NCBI GenBank assembly: GCA_029964075.1
Contig: CM057147.1
Location: forward strand, 23,085,513-23,149,512
DNA length: 64,000 bases
Reading direction: 5' to 3'
DNA from: Patiria pectinifera
Taxonomy: Eukaryota > Echinodermata > Asteroidea > Valvatida > Asterinidae
The translations under genes and the position numbers were made by a program. Below are positions 52,711 to 64,000 of the stretch, piece after piece. The notes beneath the pieces are model-generated. The model saw only the letters and a program-made list of their open reading frames with translations. It was not told the DNA's origin and did no database searches. Position 1 is the stretch's first letter. Every line of letters begins with the position of its first letter.

Positions 52711-53862
52711 TAATGTTTTGGTAATGTTTTTCCGGGCTTGACTAGCACGAGATAACACACTGCATTCCATCATTCCATTTCATTGTAATCTCCACAAGCA
52801 CAGCCAAAAATTTCATTTTCAATATATTATATTCGACAAAAATCTCATTTCAGACCTTAGACATGTACATTTATGAATATAATTTACGGTTTTTTACAAC
52901 AAAGAAGGTACATAAAACAAACCACACTAATAAAGATTTGTTTAACTACCATACATCAAGTACATGTTACTATATCGTAACCATTTGCAGTTTAATAGGA
53001 ACAATCCAATTCCATGTATAAGGGCCTAGGCCTACCATGAAAAAAAGGAAAAAGACAGCAATTATAAATACAACTGTTATTTCTCTAAGTTTAATTAAGT
53101 GTTTAATGATAAAAAAAAACAAAAAAAATAAAGACGAAGACAGAAAATATTAACATGAATTCATGAAGACTATACAATTCTTGGCAGATGCAATTTACAG
53201 ACGGTTAATCGCAAATGCCTTAAACAGACGACTTCCTTGCTAAGCAAGAACGATTCAACAATGCTGTTTCTTCAGGGAACATAACAATGTGGCCTTTTCT
53301 AAAACAACAAATCCTCCATCCAGATATTGGCCTCCTCGCTTCCTCCAAAATGATGTAGAGAAGTGGCACAGATCAAATGTTCGACAAGATCGAGACCAAC
53401 TGGTCCAAAGCACCAACCTTGGCAGATAGATTCATATAGCCCTACAGAAGATATTTAGAAGGGGCGACACCTGAAATTCTTTTGGGAAGGGTACCTAATT
53501 TGCATAAATCGTAAATAGCTGCCAATGTAATATATTTATTCCCATATTTTGGTAGATTATATTTTTTTTTGAAAAGTCAATTTTGGGGATTCTACTTGCA
53601 TCCTTTACACTTAAATTACATTTTCAGAAGCATATCAGAGACTGGATAATCTCGCAGACATGAAAGATCCAAAATAGCTACCAAACTACCATTTTACCCT
53701 AAAGTTGCACGCATTGACCTTTTTCCCAGATGTAATCTTGCCAAACCTCAGTATTGATGAGCTTCAAATTCACAAAGTTTCTATTGGCACAGTTACCCTA
53801 ATAAAACTATATGGAAAATCATGTGAACAAGGATAACATCATCATTTAGCCCAGAACACAAA

Positions 53863-54103
53863 GGGCAATTCCACGGTTACTCACGTTACATTTTTTGATG
53901 TACTTTTGAGTTTCCTTGGGCTGTAATTAACCTTACTGAAAAGGTGTAATAACTGTTATCCCCATGGTAGACAGAGTAAACCTAGACCTTCCCAAGCACC
54001 AAAGATGACATCCAGAAAAATGTGTTATGTATGATAAACAAGCCACACAAAATCGGTTACTCATGTTACGAAAATGTAACGTGAGTAGCCATGGAATTGC
54101 CCC
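53863..54103. mobile_element. MITE with GGGCAATTCCA ends, 241 bp
   Basis: GGGCAATTCCACGGTTACTC at the left and GAGTAGCCATGGAATTGCCC at the right, with inverted identity continuing through ACGTTACATTTT. Confidence 0.85.
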
Positions 54104-55093
54104 AAAGGAAGGGGGGAGGAGTTGTCCATAAATTGGGTTAAAAATTAGGGGAAGTGGGAGACTAGCTTGAACAAGTAAAGGTAATTCCCAATTTTTTCAC
54201 AGTCTGTAGGAAAACTGTTGACATAGACATATATTAAAAAACAACCATAATCTTTCTTTTGGGGAGGATTTTATTTGAACTATTGAGAAAAGGCCCGTGA
54301 CAAATATTCCTTGCCACATTTTAGTCTCGGCACAAGACGCTAATGCACAACATGCCACACTTGCAAGGTAAATGATGCGAGAGTGACAGCAGTTCCCTGA
54401 AGTGCCCCGTTATAGAACTTGTGTATCAAACAAGCAGCTTGAATCAAGTCTACTGAAACACAAGGGTTGGATCTCATTACGAAATCCAACCAAATAATAA
54501 ATATATTCCAGACAAGATGAACACTGGAAATAATGTGCCAATACCACGGTCAACAAAAATGTACAAATACAGGATTTTTTTAAAATCCATCACGTGGTGA
54601 TTTTACAATTATCACTCTCTTCCCCTCCCCTAAGCATGTACAGCCCTAAGCCTAACATGAACACAGATCTATATACATACATGTACAACACTCTACACAC
54701 ACAAAAATGTACTGTTTCAAAGAAATACAAAATTGTACCACTAAGGGCTGATTATAATCATGTACAAAAATATCGACAAATTTCATAAAATTTAGCGTCG
54801 TTAGTATGATAACAGTCAATCTCTGCAAAAAATCAGGCGACAACTTTGATTAAAAGTTGCTTGCGTACATGTAATTCACAATCCTCTCTTACGTAAGCAC
54901 TTAATTTAGTAACAATAACATGAGGAAGAGGACTGAAAACGGAAACAAATAATAACTTTTTAAATCAAAATACTCTGATGCTAACTAAGTAAGCACCAGA
55001 AGAAAGCACAGTTTCCTTTTATATTTCTTCAAAAACCACAGTCTTGCAAGGTTTTGAAGATCAACAACAGGATGAGAGAGTTGGGGGGACCAC

Positions 55094-55460
55094 TGTGGGG
55101 TGCTGTAGTGCAATGGTTACGGTGGTACATGGGTTCGAATCCTGACAGGGAACACGCAGGTACTTGTGCTTCGTCCATCAGATGGGACGTGAAGCCACAG
55201 GTCCCGTGTGTTGTGTAATGCACGTTAAAGAACCCAGTAACACTAATCGCTAAGAGAAGGGGTTTGCCCCGGTGTTTCTGGCAGTGGCTGCAATATTCGC
55301 GCAGCATGTACTTACCCTTATAAGGTGCTACATAATATATAATATATGTTACATCATATTTCTCATGAACTTCATTTACCTGTCTTTAATAACAGACATA
55401 ATTTCCAGCGCCTTGAGTACCTAATTGTTGGTAGATAAGACTCCTGTATTATCATTATCA
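55094..55460 (+). mobile_element. Deu-domain-like tRNA SINE, partial copy
   Basis: Same family as 44881-45290: GTGCAATGGTTACGG head, GATGGGACGTGAAGCC and AAGAGAAGGGGTTTGCCCCG core. Part of the head is deleted and the tail is diverged (CCAGCGCCTTGAGTA). Confidence 0.82.
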
Positions 55461-56043
55461 GCATAAATTGAATCATACAAATCACTTCATTAATCAAAGC
55501 AGACTGCATTCCGAAAAATCATGCCTACAAAATAAACAAAAATGTAATATACATGTACCCCTATCTACACAATACAAATGGAATGTTCAAAGCAATACTG
55601 TGACTTCACATTCTGTCTGCATTTAAAAAAACAAACTAAGATCTTCACAAATTCTTTAGAAAAGTAAACAAATGTACTAAACTGTGCAAACGTTCTCGAG
55701 AATACCGTTTGCACACCTTAATTCATCACATACCGTCACAAACCCTGACACAATTTTCATGCCACCCTAGTACTAAAACTATTATAGCCCTGCTATGCTC
55801 TGTGCACAACTGATAACCCCTCCACAGCAGGAAGGGAGAGTTGGGGGGGGGAACCCACTGGGAGAGACATTCAAATATATTGCCCACGATGCCCGACACT
55901 CTTGCCAAGTAGCTTGGCAATGTGTATATTCAGAATAAACTTCTTCACACATATTTCGCACTTTATACTTGTGAAGCAGTACGCGCACACTGTGTCTCAT
56001 CCAATGGGTTCTCGAAAGTGGTCAGAACGTGCCCACCTCTCTT

Positions 56044-56179
56044 CATTGGCGGATCCAGGGGGGTGCTGAGGGGCGTGCGCTCCCGCAGCAGTGACCAAAA
56101 TTTTGTAAAATAAGGCCATTTTTCACTCGAATGAGCCGTTGCGCCCCCCCGGCACGAACCTCTCTTGATCCGCCACTGC
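56044..56179. mobile_element. foldback MITE with TGGCGGATC ends
   Basis: CATTGGCGGATCCAGG at the left and CTTGATCCGCCACTG at the right enclose a G-rich then C-rich interior. A decayed relative may be at 9566-9640 (GGGCGGATCCGG). Confidence 0.7.
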
Positions 56180-56588
56180 TCTTGACCGTTTGCACACGGA
56201 GCCATATTCGACATTACTTTTTTTCACACTTTTTTTGGCCAACAAGCTAGTACACGGATTTCAGAACATGAAGAAAAAGTGAAGATTTAAAGCACCACAG
56301 TCTAGCCGTCATCTCTATAACTAAGATTGCCAGCTGGCCACTTTTACTCGGCACAATGGCATGAAAGCGCATTTGACATATCAAAGGGGCACCACACTGG
56401 TTTTCTGAATGAGCGCCCTCCTTTCTTGAAAGAGTGCCCTCTACTAAGTCACGCCTTTCTATATTCACCATCACGCACAGCTCGTTCCCGTTGCCCAGCT
56501 AAATTGGCAGCTCTGGGAAACAGAATACTAGACTACACTGTTGCCGCAATGCGTTAACTAAAAAAATACTCTTTTCTGTCCGCCTGGA

Positions 56589-56687
56589 TCAGAACTGAAT
56601 GTCGATCTGGTTGCCGTCCATTTGCTGATGGTACTTGTACTTGACGCCATTTGACCCCCGACCTCGGCCCTTTATTCTGTGCTTGGC
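56589..56687 (-). CDS. EGF-membrane protein last exon: cytoplasmic tail
   Basis: The acceptor CCTCTTGCAG precedes a phase-0 exon of 33 codons encoding AKHRIKGRGRGSNGVKYKYH and QQMDGNQIDIQF, then TGA (plus-strand 56589-56591). The basic juxtamembrane stretch fits the cytoplasmic side. Inclusion rests on the clean acceptor, matching phase, tail-like composition and a nearby stop, so it is less certain than the EGF exons. Confidence 0.7.
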   Translation of the reverse strand, partial: AKHRIKGRGRGSNGVKYKYHQQMDGNQIDIQF

Positions 56688-59600
56688 CTGCAAGAGGAAG
56701 ATGCAAAATGAATCAGTCTAGTGGTTGCGAAGGGCGATTTCTAAAGGTTACGTAACACTTTATTTTGAATGAAACTACATGTACACAGACATGTTCACGT
56801 AGGCGGGTGAAATCTTTAAAAAATTAATTTCTCCAGTTTGGAAGACTTTTCTTCATGCATGGGGGGGGGGGGCAAAGTGCCCCTAAGATTTACCCAAGTG
56901 CCGCTTTTCAGGCGCTTTTCAGGGGGGTTTTGTCCCCTAACAAATTATACTGGTCTAATGTCTGCCAGTTCAAAATACGGTACACCATTCTGTAATGAGT
57001 GTTAATAATCGTCAAATTTGATCAGCGCCCCCTATTGAAATTGGTACCAGCTGATGAAACCCACCCCCCCCCCTGGATCTGCCCCTGCTTTTGCAGAATT
57101 AAATGTGCCCCCTCGAGTATACAGTCGACTCTCGTTATAACAAGGTCGATGGGACTAGCCAAAGTACCTCTTTATAACAGGAATGTTGTTATTAAAGGAC
57201 AGCGAAACAAAGAAACACAAAGAGAATCTGAGATTTGGGACCTCAGAATTTGCTCTTTATAAGCAGAACCTCTTTATAAAAGTGCTCTTTATAATGAGAG
57301 TTGACTGTAAATGTGCCCCCTAAAATTTTGGATCATTTGTTTTCAGTAACAATTTCCCAACATGGTATAGAGAATTCTGATATGAATGAATAATATGAAA
57401 ACCCAGCCCCAAAACACTTACAATGCGTCATGAAAATGGGCACATAAATGCGTAGTTTGCATAATGGCCGGTTTTGAAGAGTGACCCCTACTTTGGGAGA
57501 TGGTATAACCCCCCCCCCCCCCCCCATTTGATTAAAGGAGGCCAAGTGTCTGGTGAAAAAAAAGTGTCGGATGTGCAAGTGCCTGTTTTGGTGATTGCCC
57601 TGTCTCCCCCCCCCCCAACATGCTTATCATGTCAAGACTTAATGAAATCAAGGTTTTTTCATACTCCAAAAGAAAAAAAAAATGAGGCAGGATTAAAGAA
57701 TTCTGCGAAGTTTGCGAACCTCTTCCCGAAATAAATACATGTAATGACTTCGAATTATACAAATTCAGTATAATTCCTTCACCTTATACAAAGTGCAAGG
57801 AAAAGAGCAAAAAACTCACAATGATGAATTTAACATTCTCACAAATGCTGCCACAAAAATGGTTTATCACATGTGTCGGGCAAAGTTCAAGGATGTTCCG
57901 ATCTAGGAAACCCTTCGCGTGATGAACATGAACAACACCTGTTGACTGTTCACCTGTATACACAACACTGATTTTGCATCAAAGCGGAGGTGTTTTTTTT
58001 AAAAGGTTCACCAGATGTGCAATTCCCCAAAGTGTATGATTTTTGGTCGTGCCAAACACCACCATACTGACAGCAGATTATTCATTTGTATTCAGTTGTA
58101 GATTCCCAAAAAAGAACCAGAAATAAGTCCCAACATGGAGAGAAACACAACAGCAATCCTCTCAAACATCCCCCAATTTCTCAATCCTCCCAAGGATTTT
58201 GGAGTGTTAACCATTTCGCCCCCGGGTTTATTTTTGCCGGAAAATTTCGAATTTATCAAAAGGCAAAATTTCGCAGCCAACTTCTGATATACAGCAAAAT
58301 GCCACAAATAGTAATTTTGCAGGGCTGATTTCAACAGTATTTGTATGATATTTCTTGCCAAAACCTCATATGTTTCAATACTCTGGGGTGTGTACTGGAG
58401 GGTAAATTGTAAAATAGGCCATGCACAACAGTCAGCACACATTCCCCTTCCACAGACAACACAGACTTTGTGTGTGCGTGTGTACAAAAGGCATGAGGGA
58501 TTAGCGTGTTGAGGCGGCCAATGGAGGTAATACTGCCATCTTAATCCGTCAGCCACGGGTACAAAAACAGCCAGTGCGTGTTATCACGGCCTCCAGTGCA
58601 AACTGGTTAAGAAGGCTCGTGGATGTCCCGTGGTGCAATATTACATGTAGTCTCATAGCATGAAATATGTATAAATTAGCGACTTCTTCCTCTCTTTGCT
58701 GTTTCTCCTCTTTCCAAGGGGTGGGAGAATGAAAGGGGGAAGGAAGGTTGCTAGTTTGGAACTCCTTCAACTCAACATTGATGGGAGTTCGCAGGGCCAA
58801 GTTAGACACAAAAACCAAGCACAAAAACTGAACCAGCACTATCAATTTTGAGCTGTCAAGTTCATTTAGTAATTTAGAATGCAATTACAATATCAAACTT
58901 AACCGAGCACATCCTTTTTTTCTGGTGACAATTTTGAAACTGATTTTTGGACAGTAGTATCATCCTTGGGAGAGGTGCATGTACTTACCTCAAGAATAAA
59001 CAGCCCTGACGGTGAAGTAGGGTGTCGGTACGCATAGACCGCCCAAATGAAGAGACCCAGAACAAGCAGCGTGATCAAGACGATGCAGACTACTGCACCG
59101 ACGGTGAGCCCCGGGTTAGCTGAAGACTGAGAATGGGTGGCCGGGCCGTCTACCACTGCCAGGATGAAAGGGAACGTCAATGAAGATGATGATCAAGGTG
59201 TGTGGAAAGATAGGACTCGCTGCATGAGCAGTAATGAGCATAACGCTTCATGAGGGCTCCGCGTGTACGCACATTTAACAATAGGGAGGTTTCGCAGGCG
59301 AACGGATACGCTTACACTTACGTTTAGCTATCCGTATCCGTTTTTTACTCACGTGTAGCGAGCGAGATATGCGTGTCGTCTGCACGTATGACGTCATACG
59401 CCACTCACTATCCGCTAAACGTGCAGACGACACGCATATCTCGCTCGCTACACGTAAGTAAAAAACGGATACGGATAGCTAAGCGTAAGTGTAAGCGTAT
59501 CCGTTCGCTTGCGAAACCTCCCTATTATCTGGCTGAACACAAACCTGTAGTGGGGACCTTATGTACAGTCGACTCTCGTTAACACTGTTAATATATAATT

Positions 59601-62600
59601 CTGGTTATAGCAAACATAAAGCCTTGGTAACTGATGGGACTGATGTTCCTTCTAACCCGAACTCCCTGGCATGATTCACTAGGAGCAATACCCATCCTGG
59701 CAAATTCAAACACCATATGGGAAACTGCACACATCTATTTTTTGACTTTGATTCTGAAGTTGTGCCAACCCAATGTAAAAGACTGTCAGTTTAGGGGTAC
59801 TGTACCCATCCTGACAGATTCCAACAAAACATGCTGTTGGAGTTTGATGGGTTAGGTTCTGTTAGGGTTAATACAACATTTTTATATAACAAACAATTTG
59901 GCTAGCTCCGAATGAGTTCGTATTGACGAGAGTTGACTGTACTTGACAGGATGCAGAAAGGAATAACAGCATCTTTTCATACTGGTCCGATTACTTCCAA
60001 ACTGACGATGTTCGTCCACCGAATGAACATCATCAATTACTCCCTAACTCATAAGAGTATGAAGTTGTCAAAAACAGCATGTGAAGTGGCAAACCCACTT
60101 GAAATGATGCGGTAGCATGATAGTGGGTGAAAGTGTTAGATGTGCGGTGGTTTAGGAGTTTAAGTATTAGGTTTTTGCCCTTCATTAACGTATTTTTATT
60201 AACACAGATTTTCAGATTCAAACCAGCCAGCCGACGCCGGCAAGCTCGATGGTCGAGAGGCAAGGCGTCTGCGCTAGCAAGCAGGAGGTCGTGGGTTCAA
60301 TTCACCCAGGTAGTCTGTGAGTTGTTTTCTCACAATCATTAGGGACAACACTGAGTGTACGGTCTTTAAAAACATACGTCGGTGAAGGGCAAACTCCCAA
60401 TATTGTACCCACATCACCCCGACGTACATTTCATCCCACGAATGGTTTGGGAGTTGTCAGTAAAGGCCTGTTTATTTTCAGCCCGAAAGCAAACGCGAAT
60501 CCAAATGTGTGACTGCACGACAAGTTTTTGCACTATGAATTCGTTGAACGTTGAACAAATTTCAACTGCGGCAAATTTTGCAGTGAATGTTTCCCCGATG
60601 TCATATTCGCTTTGCATTTGCATGAAGTATAAAACCGTGTTATGTTACGCCGACATGTTATACTGAGACCTTCAAATGAACTGTTATTCACAACATAAAC
60701 CTTCAGCCCATCTTGAAATCCACTTTGTTTTTTTTAGTTTAGTAACTGCCCAGATCCTTGGATAACATGAGAGTCTGCAGAAATTAGGGCCTATCTCAAT
60801 TCATACGAGGGCAGAGATGGTTCATGTAAATGATGTAATTGAATTAGCTTCCTTGCGCCTAACAGGCTGCCTCCAGCTGCCAGGGGTGTGAGTGACCACT
60901 GATAAAAATAGCCGAAAACAGCTGGAAAAGGTGTAAAAAAAAAGCTGAACTTTGGAAATCTCATATAATTTTGTACACAGCAAGTTAGGGGAAAAAAGCT
61001 GAAATCCAAAACAACAAAAAGCTGACATCAGCCAGCTGAGATTTCACACCCCTGGCTGCATTCCCTCCAGAGAGCTGAGATGGTATTTGGAATGTTTCAT
61101 GGGCCCAATGACCAGGGTAATAATGATGTAGTACCTTGCGCACCAGTCCTGGTGGATACGTGCGCTCTATAAATACCCGCTGTGATTCCCAAGACAAGTT
61201 GTCCGGAACTCGTACCAGATACGAATTGAGACAAGCCCCCTAGACGAGGCTCCCTCTAGTGCCCATACACTCACCATCGCAGTATCTGCCACTGAATCCG
61301 ACTGGACAGTCGCAAAGGTGGGTGGTGATCCCCTCATAGCATTTGCCGCCATTCTCACACACTATGCCCTGGCAGTGGCCTGTCACGTCTGTTATTGGTG
61401 ACGGAACCAAAGAGGTTTTGAGATGGCATGGGGCAATATTTTGCTTGGAGCGCAGTGGGCAAAGCATTTATGACTTTTCGGCTTGCTTTTTGTGGGGACA
61501 TTTTAGTCCGAGAGAACAGTTATTCTCAGAGGTTAACAAGAATGTGCAGATGTGAACATCAGGGATTAACATGACCTCGAAAAACACTGTAGATGAATGC
61601 AGTTTGCAAAACTAATTTGCATGTTAGTAGCAGCTAGCTCCAAAAAAATATAGTTAATACACGGTGCCGTGGCCTTTTGTGAGTCTGAATACAAGTGATG
61701 TGTGAAAGGGAGACACTCAACTGAATGTAAAATGCGATTGTGCGAATGTGAATTTTGTTCAGTACACAAATTTGGTACACATAAATGAAATGATGTGGGA
61801 ACTTTGAAGAATGAATTCAGGATTTTGCGGAGTCTGTAGAATTTCACAGCAAGCTATTAACCCTAACCACCCAAGACTTCATTTGGGGTAAAGTACCACA
61901 TACTACATGGTACTACAAAAATTATGTATGCAGGTACCAAATACCTGAAAATACTATGAGTGCTGTGCCCACTTATAAGCTGAAGTACTGCATACTACAG
62001 TTTCCTACTAGTCGTATTTTGTAGCGTTAGGTGAGGTTTAGGGTTAATGACAAAGTGCTGTGATTTCATAGAGAGTGTCTCAACGGAACATTCACATTAC
62101 TTGACAAGCCCCGTTACAAGAAAACAGCCCACTACCAAAAAGTTGTTGTGTTCTGAACATGTTCCTAATGGAAACTATAGTGTGGCCAAGTGGGTAAGGT
62201 TTGTGACTCGCGATCAGAGGTTCAGGGGTTCAAATCCAGCTGCTGCCCATATGTTGTGTCCTTGGGCAAGCCGTTTCACCAATCCACTTGCCTCTCTCCA
62301 CCCAGGAGTATAAATGAGTACCGACATTAGCTACGGAGTAACCTGCGGTGAACAAGCATCCCATCCAGGGGGAGTAGAAATATTCTCGATCGTTTCATGC
62401 CAAGGAAACCGGAGATAAACGCCGGCCAGATGGGCCATTCTGGCTTGTGACAGACTTTACTTTTTACTTTACTAGTGATCACAGAATATAACGTTTCAAA
62501 TTTAACACTTTAAAAGTTCATGAAGGCTGAAGCAATGTTCTAACCATTTGAAACACTCTCTTATCTACCAAAATGCAAATCCTCACAGAAAAAAAAAGAC

Positions 62601-62739
62601 AACAGAATAAAACAAATGAAAGCAACAACACTCAACTTACACTTCTGACACCGTGAACCTTCAAACTTAGGTGGACAGTTGCAAAAACCTTCTTCGCATA
62701 CGCCACCGTGTTGACACTGGACGCCTTTGCAATAATCAA
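56589..62739 (-). CDS. EGF-domain single-pass membrane protein (last 4 exons)
   Basis: In coding order the exons are 62739-62641, 61388-61275, 59155-58989 and 56687-56589. All junctions are GT/AG, phases are 1, 1 and 0, and the entry phase is 1. They encode 159 residues plus TGA. Two adjacent six-Cys EGF-like domains are followed by a short Ser/Pro stalk (DGPATHSQSSANPG), one strong membrane helix (LTVGAVVCIVLITLLVLGLF) and a ~45-residue tail with a KHRIKGRGRG basic patch and end QIDIQF. The layout is type I with the EGF modules outside. This suggests a receptor, membrane-bound ligand or adhesion protein, but I do not recognise the family. No kinase, ankyrin or CFC region is seen in the visible part. 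The 5' exons are not found before the window edge, so domain number and signal peptide are unknown. Confidence 0.8.
57122..57307. mobile_element. pogo-like MITE, ~186 bp
   Basis: Ends CAGTCGACTCTCGTTATAA and TTATAATGAGAGTTGACTG, flanked by TA. The CAGTCGACTCTCG end resembles those of pogo/Tigger elements as I recall them. Confidence 0.78.
58330..58620 (+). repeat. contiguous copy of dispersed repeat split at 41600-42190
   Basis: Matches both halves of 41600-42190, including ACCTCATATGTTTCAATACT and AACAGCCAGTGCGTGTTATC. Confidence 0.75.
58989..59155 (-). CDS. EGF-membrane protein exon: stalk and transmembrane helix
   Basis: The acceptor CTGGCAG and donor GTAAGT bound this exon. It encodes VVDGPATHSQSSANPG, a ~25-residue hydrophobic helix ending IWAVYAY, and RHPTSPSGLFILE at the start of the cytoplasmic side. 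It exits in phase 0. Confidence 0.85.
59280..59526. mobile_element. 247-bp near-perfect palindrome (foldback element)
   Basis: Two ~108-bp arms (59280-59387 and 59419-59526) flank a ~31-bp loop. The ends are AATAGGGAGGTTTCGC and GCGAAACCTCCCTATT. Differences between the arms are few. It lies in the intron between the second EGF exon and the transmembrane exon. Confidence 0.9.
59566..59939. mobile_element. pogo-like MITE carrying a nested repeat
   Basis: CAGTCGACTCTCGTTAACA at the left and ACGAGAGTTGACTG at the right, TA on both sides. The ~185-bp repeat at 59690-59875 (inverted relative of 40117-40277) is inside. Confidence 0.75.
61275..61388 (-). CDS. EGF-membrane protein exon: second EGF domain
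   Basis: The acceptor AACAG and donor GTGAGT bound an exon in phase 1 on both sides, typical of shuffled EGF exons. It encodes CQGIVCENGGKCYEGITTHL then CDCPVGFSGRYC, with six cysteines. The entry base from the preceding exon completes a Tyr codon. Confidence 0.88.
62177..62461 (+). mobile_element. tRNA-derived SINE, uninterrupted copy
   Basis: GTGTGGCCAAGTGGGTAAGG and GGTTCAAATCCAGCTGC are the pol III-type boxes, and the body ends GGAGATAAACGCCGGCCAGA. It provides the empty-site comparison for the insertion at 24129-24307. Confidence 0.85.
62641..62739 (-). CDS. EGF-membrane protein exon: first visible EGF domain
   Basis: On the minus strand the acceptor GAACAG precedes the exon and the donor GTAAGT follows. 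It encodes a full EGF module, CKGVQCQHGGVCEEGFCNCP then KFEGSRC, with six cysteines and the C-x-C-x-n-G-x-x-C end. It is short and lacks the calcium-binding D/N-x-D/N-E motif. Confidence 0.85.
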
Positions 62740-64000
62740 CTGTTCAAAAAGAACGCATTACATGCCTTTGTAATAGTCCAGCGTTTCAAGTTGCATTCCA
62801 TGTGCTATTTCATCCCAAAAAAATAGGTCCCTTTTCTTGCTATATGTATATTTTTCTAACAATTAGAAAAGTTATTCACTTTTGAATGAGAAATCGACCA
62901 CAAAAAAAATCAGCTCACGTTTAGTTTATTGAAATATTACCAATTATTGGCTGCCACACAATAATTCTGTACACGTGGGGTAGGCTAGTTCCTGCTCCAC
63001 AATCAGTATCAATAATAGACCTTTATAATGTTGCCACCATTGCAGTCACGTTCCCTGTATCCAATAACAGTAGTTAATGGTCTACGTACGGACCGGGAGC
63101 CAGTCTGCTCACAAAGCAAATCTGTTTGTGCCCAAAACAAAAACTTTTCTTTTTTTTCAGGTTGCAGATATCCAAAAAAAAGGTTTTTGATTGGAATGAA
63201 ACTTATAAGTTGAAACTATGTTAAAGAAAAAAAAAATTGAATTTGTTGAAAAACACGGGGAATGCAACACCCAAGCGTTTGCTATAAGATGCCTTGACAA
63301 TAATCTGGTGTTTTTAAACCTAACCGCCCTGAATCCTTCAAAATCCTCTTTGCCGAAGTGGAGGAATTAGGAGGATTGAGGTTACATGGCAAAAGTGCGT
63401 TGCTGATTTCGTAGGACGCACTTTGTCAAGGTCTTGAGCCAGACCTTGTGTTGTTTTTGCTCGACCATGTATAAATATAAGCCTGGATTATGCTTGAAAT
63501 CCTTCGTACTACTCCAGGATGTCACTGGCCAAGCCTCAACATATTGACAGTCACTGCCACAGGATTTTGCAGGATTCAGGCTGTGGTCACCCCTCCACAG
63601 ACCATATTCAAGAAATAATGGAGGATTTTGCAGGATTGAGGCTACATCCTAGCAAAAAGGCCTAGGGAGCTCAAGCGTTTCTCAGTCAGAGCTTCAGTGA
63701 GCCTCAAGAAAGTGGAAAGATGAGAACATTAGATCAGGATCTAACAGCAACAAATAAATTGGATTTTGTTGAATGCAATTGTTCTTGCTATTGCATCCTT
63801 TTTTTTTTTTTGATTCAGCAGGCTTTGTATTTCAATAAAAGTTAGACAGGCACCAGGTTAAAGGGAAAATACAACATTTGCAAACATCAAAAAATAAAAC
63901 TACCAAATCATTTTGAAATACCTTGCTGGACTGTTAGTGAATGGCAGTGTAAAGCATCCTGTAAAATCATGGCACCTGGTATACTGTCATTTTCAAGAAA
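62740..64000. other. upstream intron or flank of EGF-membrane protein
   Basis: No further minus-strand exon of the EGF protein was recognised. It contains the AATCCTGCAAAATCCT repeat copy (63320-63668) and AT-rich DNA to the window end. Confidence 0.4.
63320..63668 (+). repeat. AATCCTGCAAAATCCT repeat family, copy 3
   Basis: Closest relative of 29254-29530 and, inverted, of 31735-32135. It shares the GCACTTTGTCAAGGTCTTG and CCAAGCCTCAACATATTGAC blocks, then extends to GCCTAGGGAG. Confidence 0.85.

Larger units (their letters stand above)
52711..56588 (-). other. no coding seen; possible long 3' UTR of EGF-membrane protein
   Basis: AT-rich DNA downstream of the minus-strand stop. It is less repeat-dense from 52711 to 55090 than elsewhere and has candidate minus-strand AATAAA signals (TTTATT at 53529-53534 and, just beyond, near 52492). 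Repeats at 53863-54103, 55094-55460 and 56044-56179 interrupt it. UTR status is a guess. Confidence 0.3.

Noticed and set aside
1..64000. Autonomous transposon or retroelement proteins
   Set aside because: No open frame shows reverse transcriptase, integrase or transposase motifs; the repeats appear non-autonomous.

Overview
This window looks like nuclear DNA of a marine invertebrate deuterostome, most likely an echinoderm such as a sea star. That assignment is inference. It rests on intron-rich genes with short exons and GT/AG splice sites, moderately AT-rich DNA crowded with small inverted-repeat elements and tRNA-derived SINEs (one family carries a segment resembling the Deu domain of deuterostome SINEs), and the three gene families present. 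Nothing bacterial or organellar is visible: no operons, rRNA or CRISPR array.

Three split genes can be assembled by joining exons whose reading frames and splice phases agree. (1) On the + strand at 5242-10338 is a secreted trypsin-like serine protease with the order LDL-receptor class A domain, Thr/Pro linker, thrombospondin type 1-like domain and trypsin domain. The catalytic His, Asp and Ser and the Asp of a trypsin-type S1 pocket are all visible; the signal-peptide exon was not found. (2) On the + strand at 26296-46754 is a complete 12-exon, 390-residue seven-transmembrane protein that I recognise as a TMEM116 orthologue. A 37-nt microexon is needed to keep it in frame. (3) On the - strand at 62739-56589 are the last four exons of a single-pass membrane protein with two EGF-like domains and a short basic tail; its 5' end lies beyond the right edge or was not recognised.

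Most of the remaining DNA is repeat-derived. At 235-4217 two ~318-bp inverted arms, each with a perfect 36-bp palindrome, enclose ~2 kb of 21-bp CGTACGTACG-containing arrays that repeatedly change orientation. Elsewhere there are six copies of a TTAA-flanked ~510-615-bp MITE, TA-flanked Tc1/mariner-like elements of ~500 and ~810 bp, pogo-like elements, hAT-like foldbacks (one with a clean 8-bp target duplication inside a SINE that itself has a 14-bp duplication), long near-perfect palindromes at 28561-28722 and 59280-59526, a ~280-325-bp tandem satellite at 49170-50640, and several nests of one element inside another. No transposase or reverse transcriptase gene was recognised, so nearly all these elements appear non-autonomous.

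The three genes encode products of unrelated types (secreted protease, seven-helix membrane protein, EGF-type membrane protein), and nothing in the sequence suggests that they function together. Exon boundaries were worked out by eye; repeat boundaries are usually good to a few bases at palindromic termini and to tens of bases otherwise.
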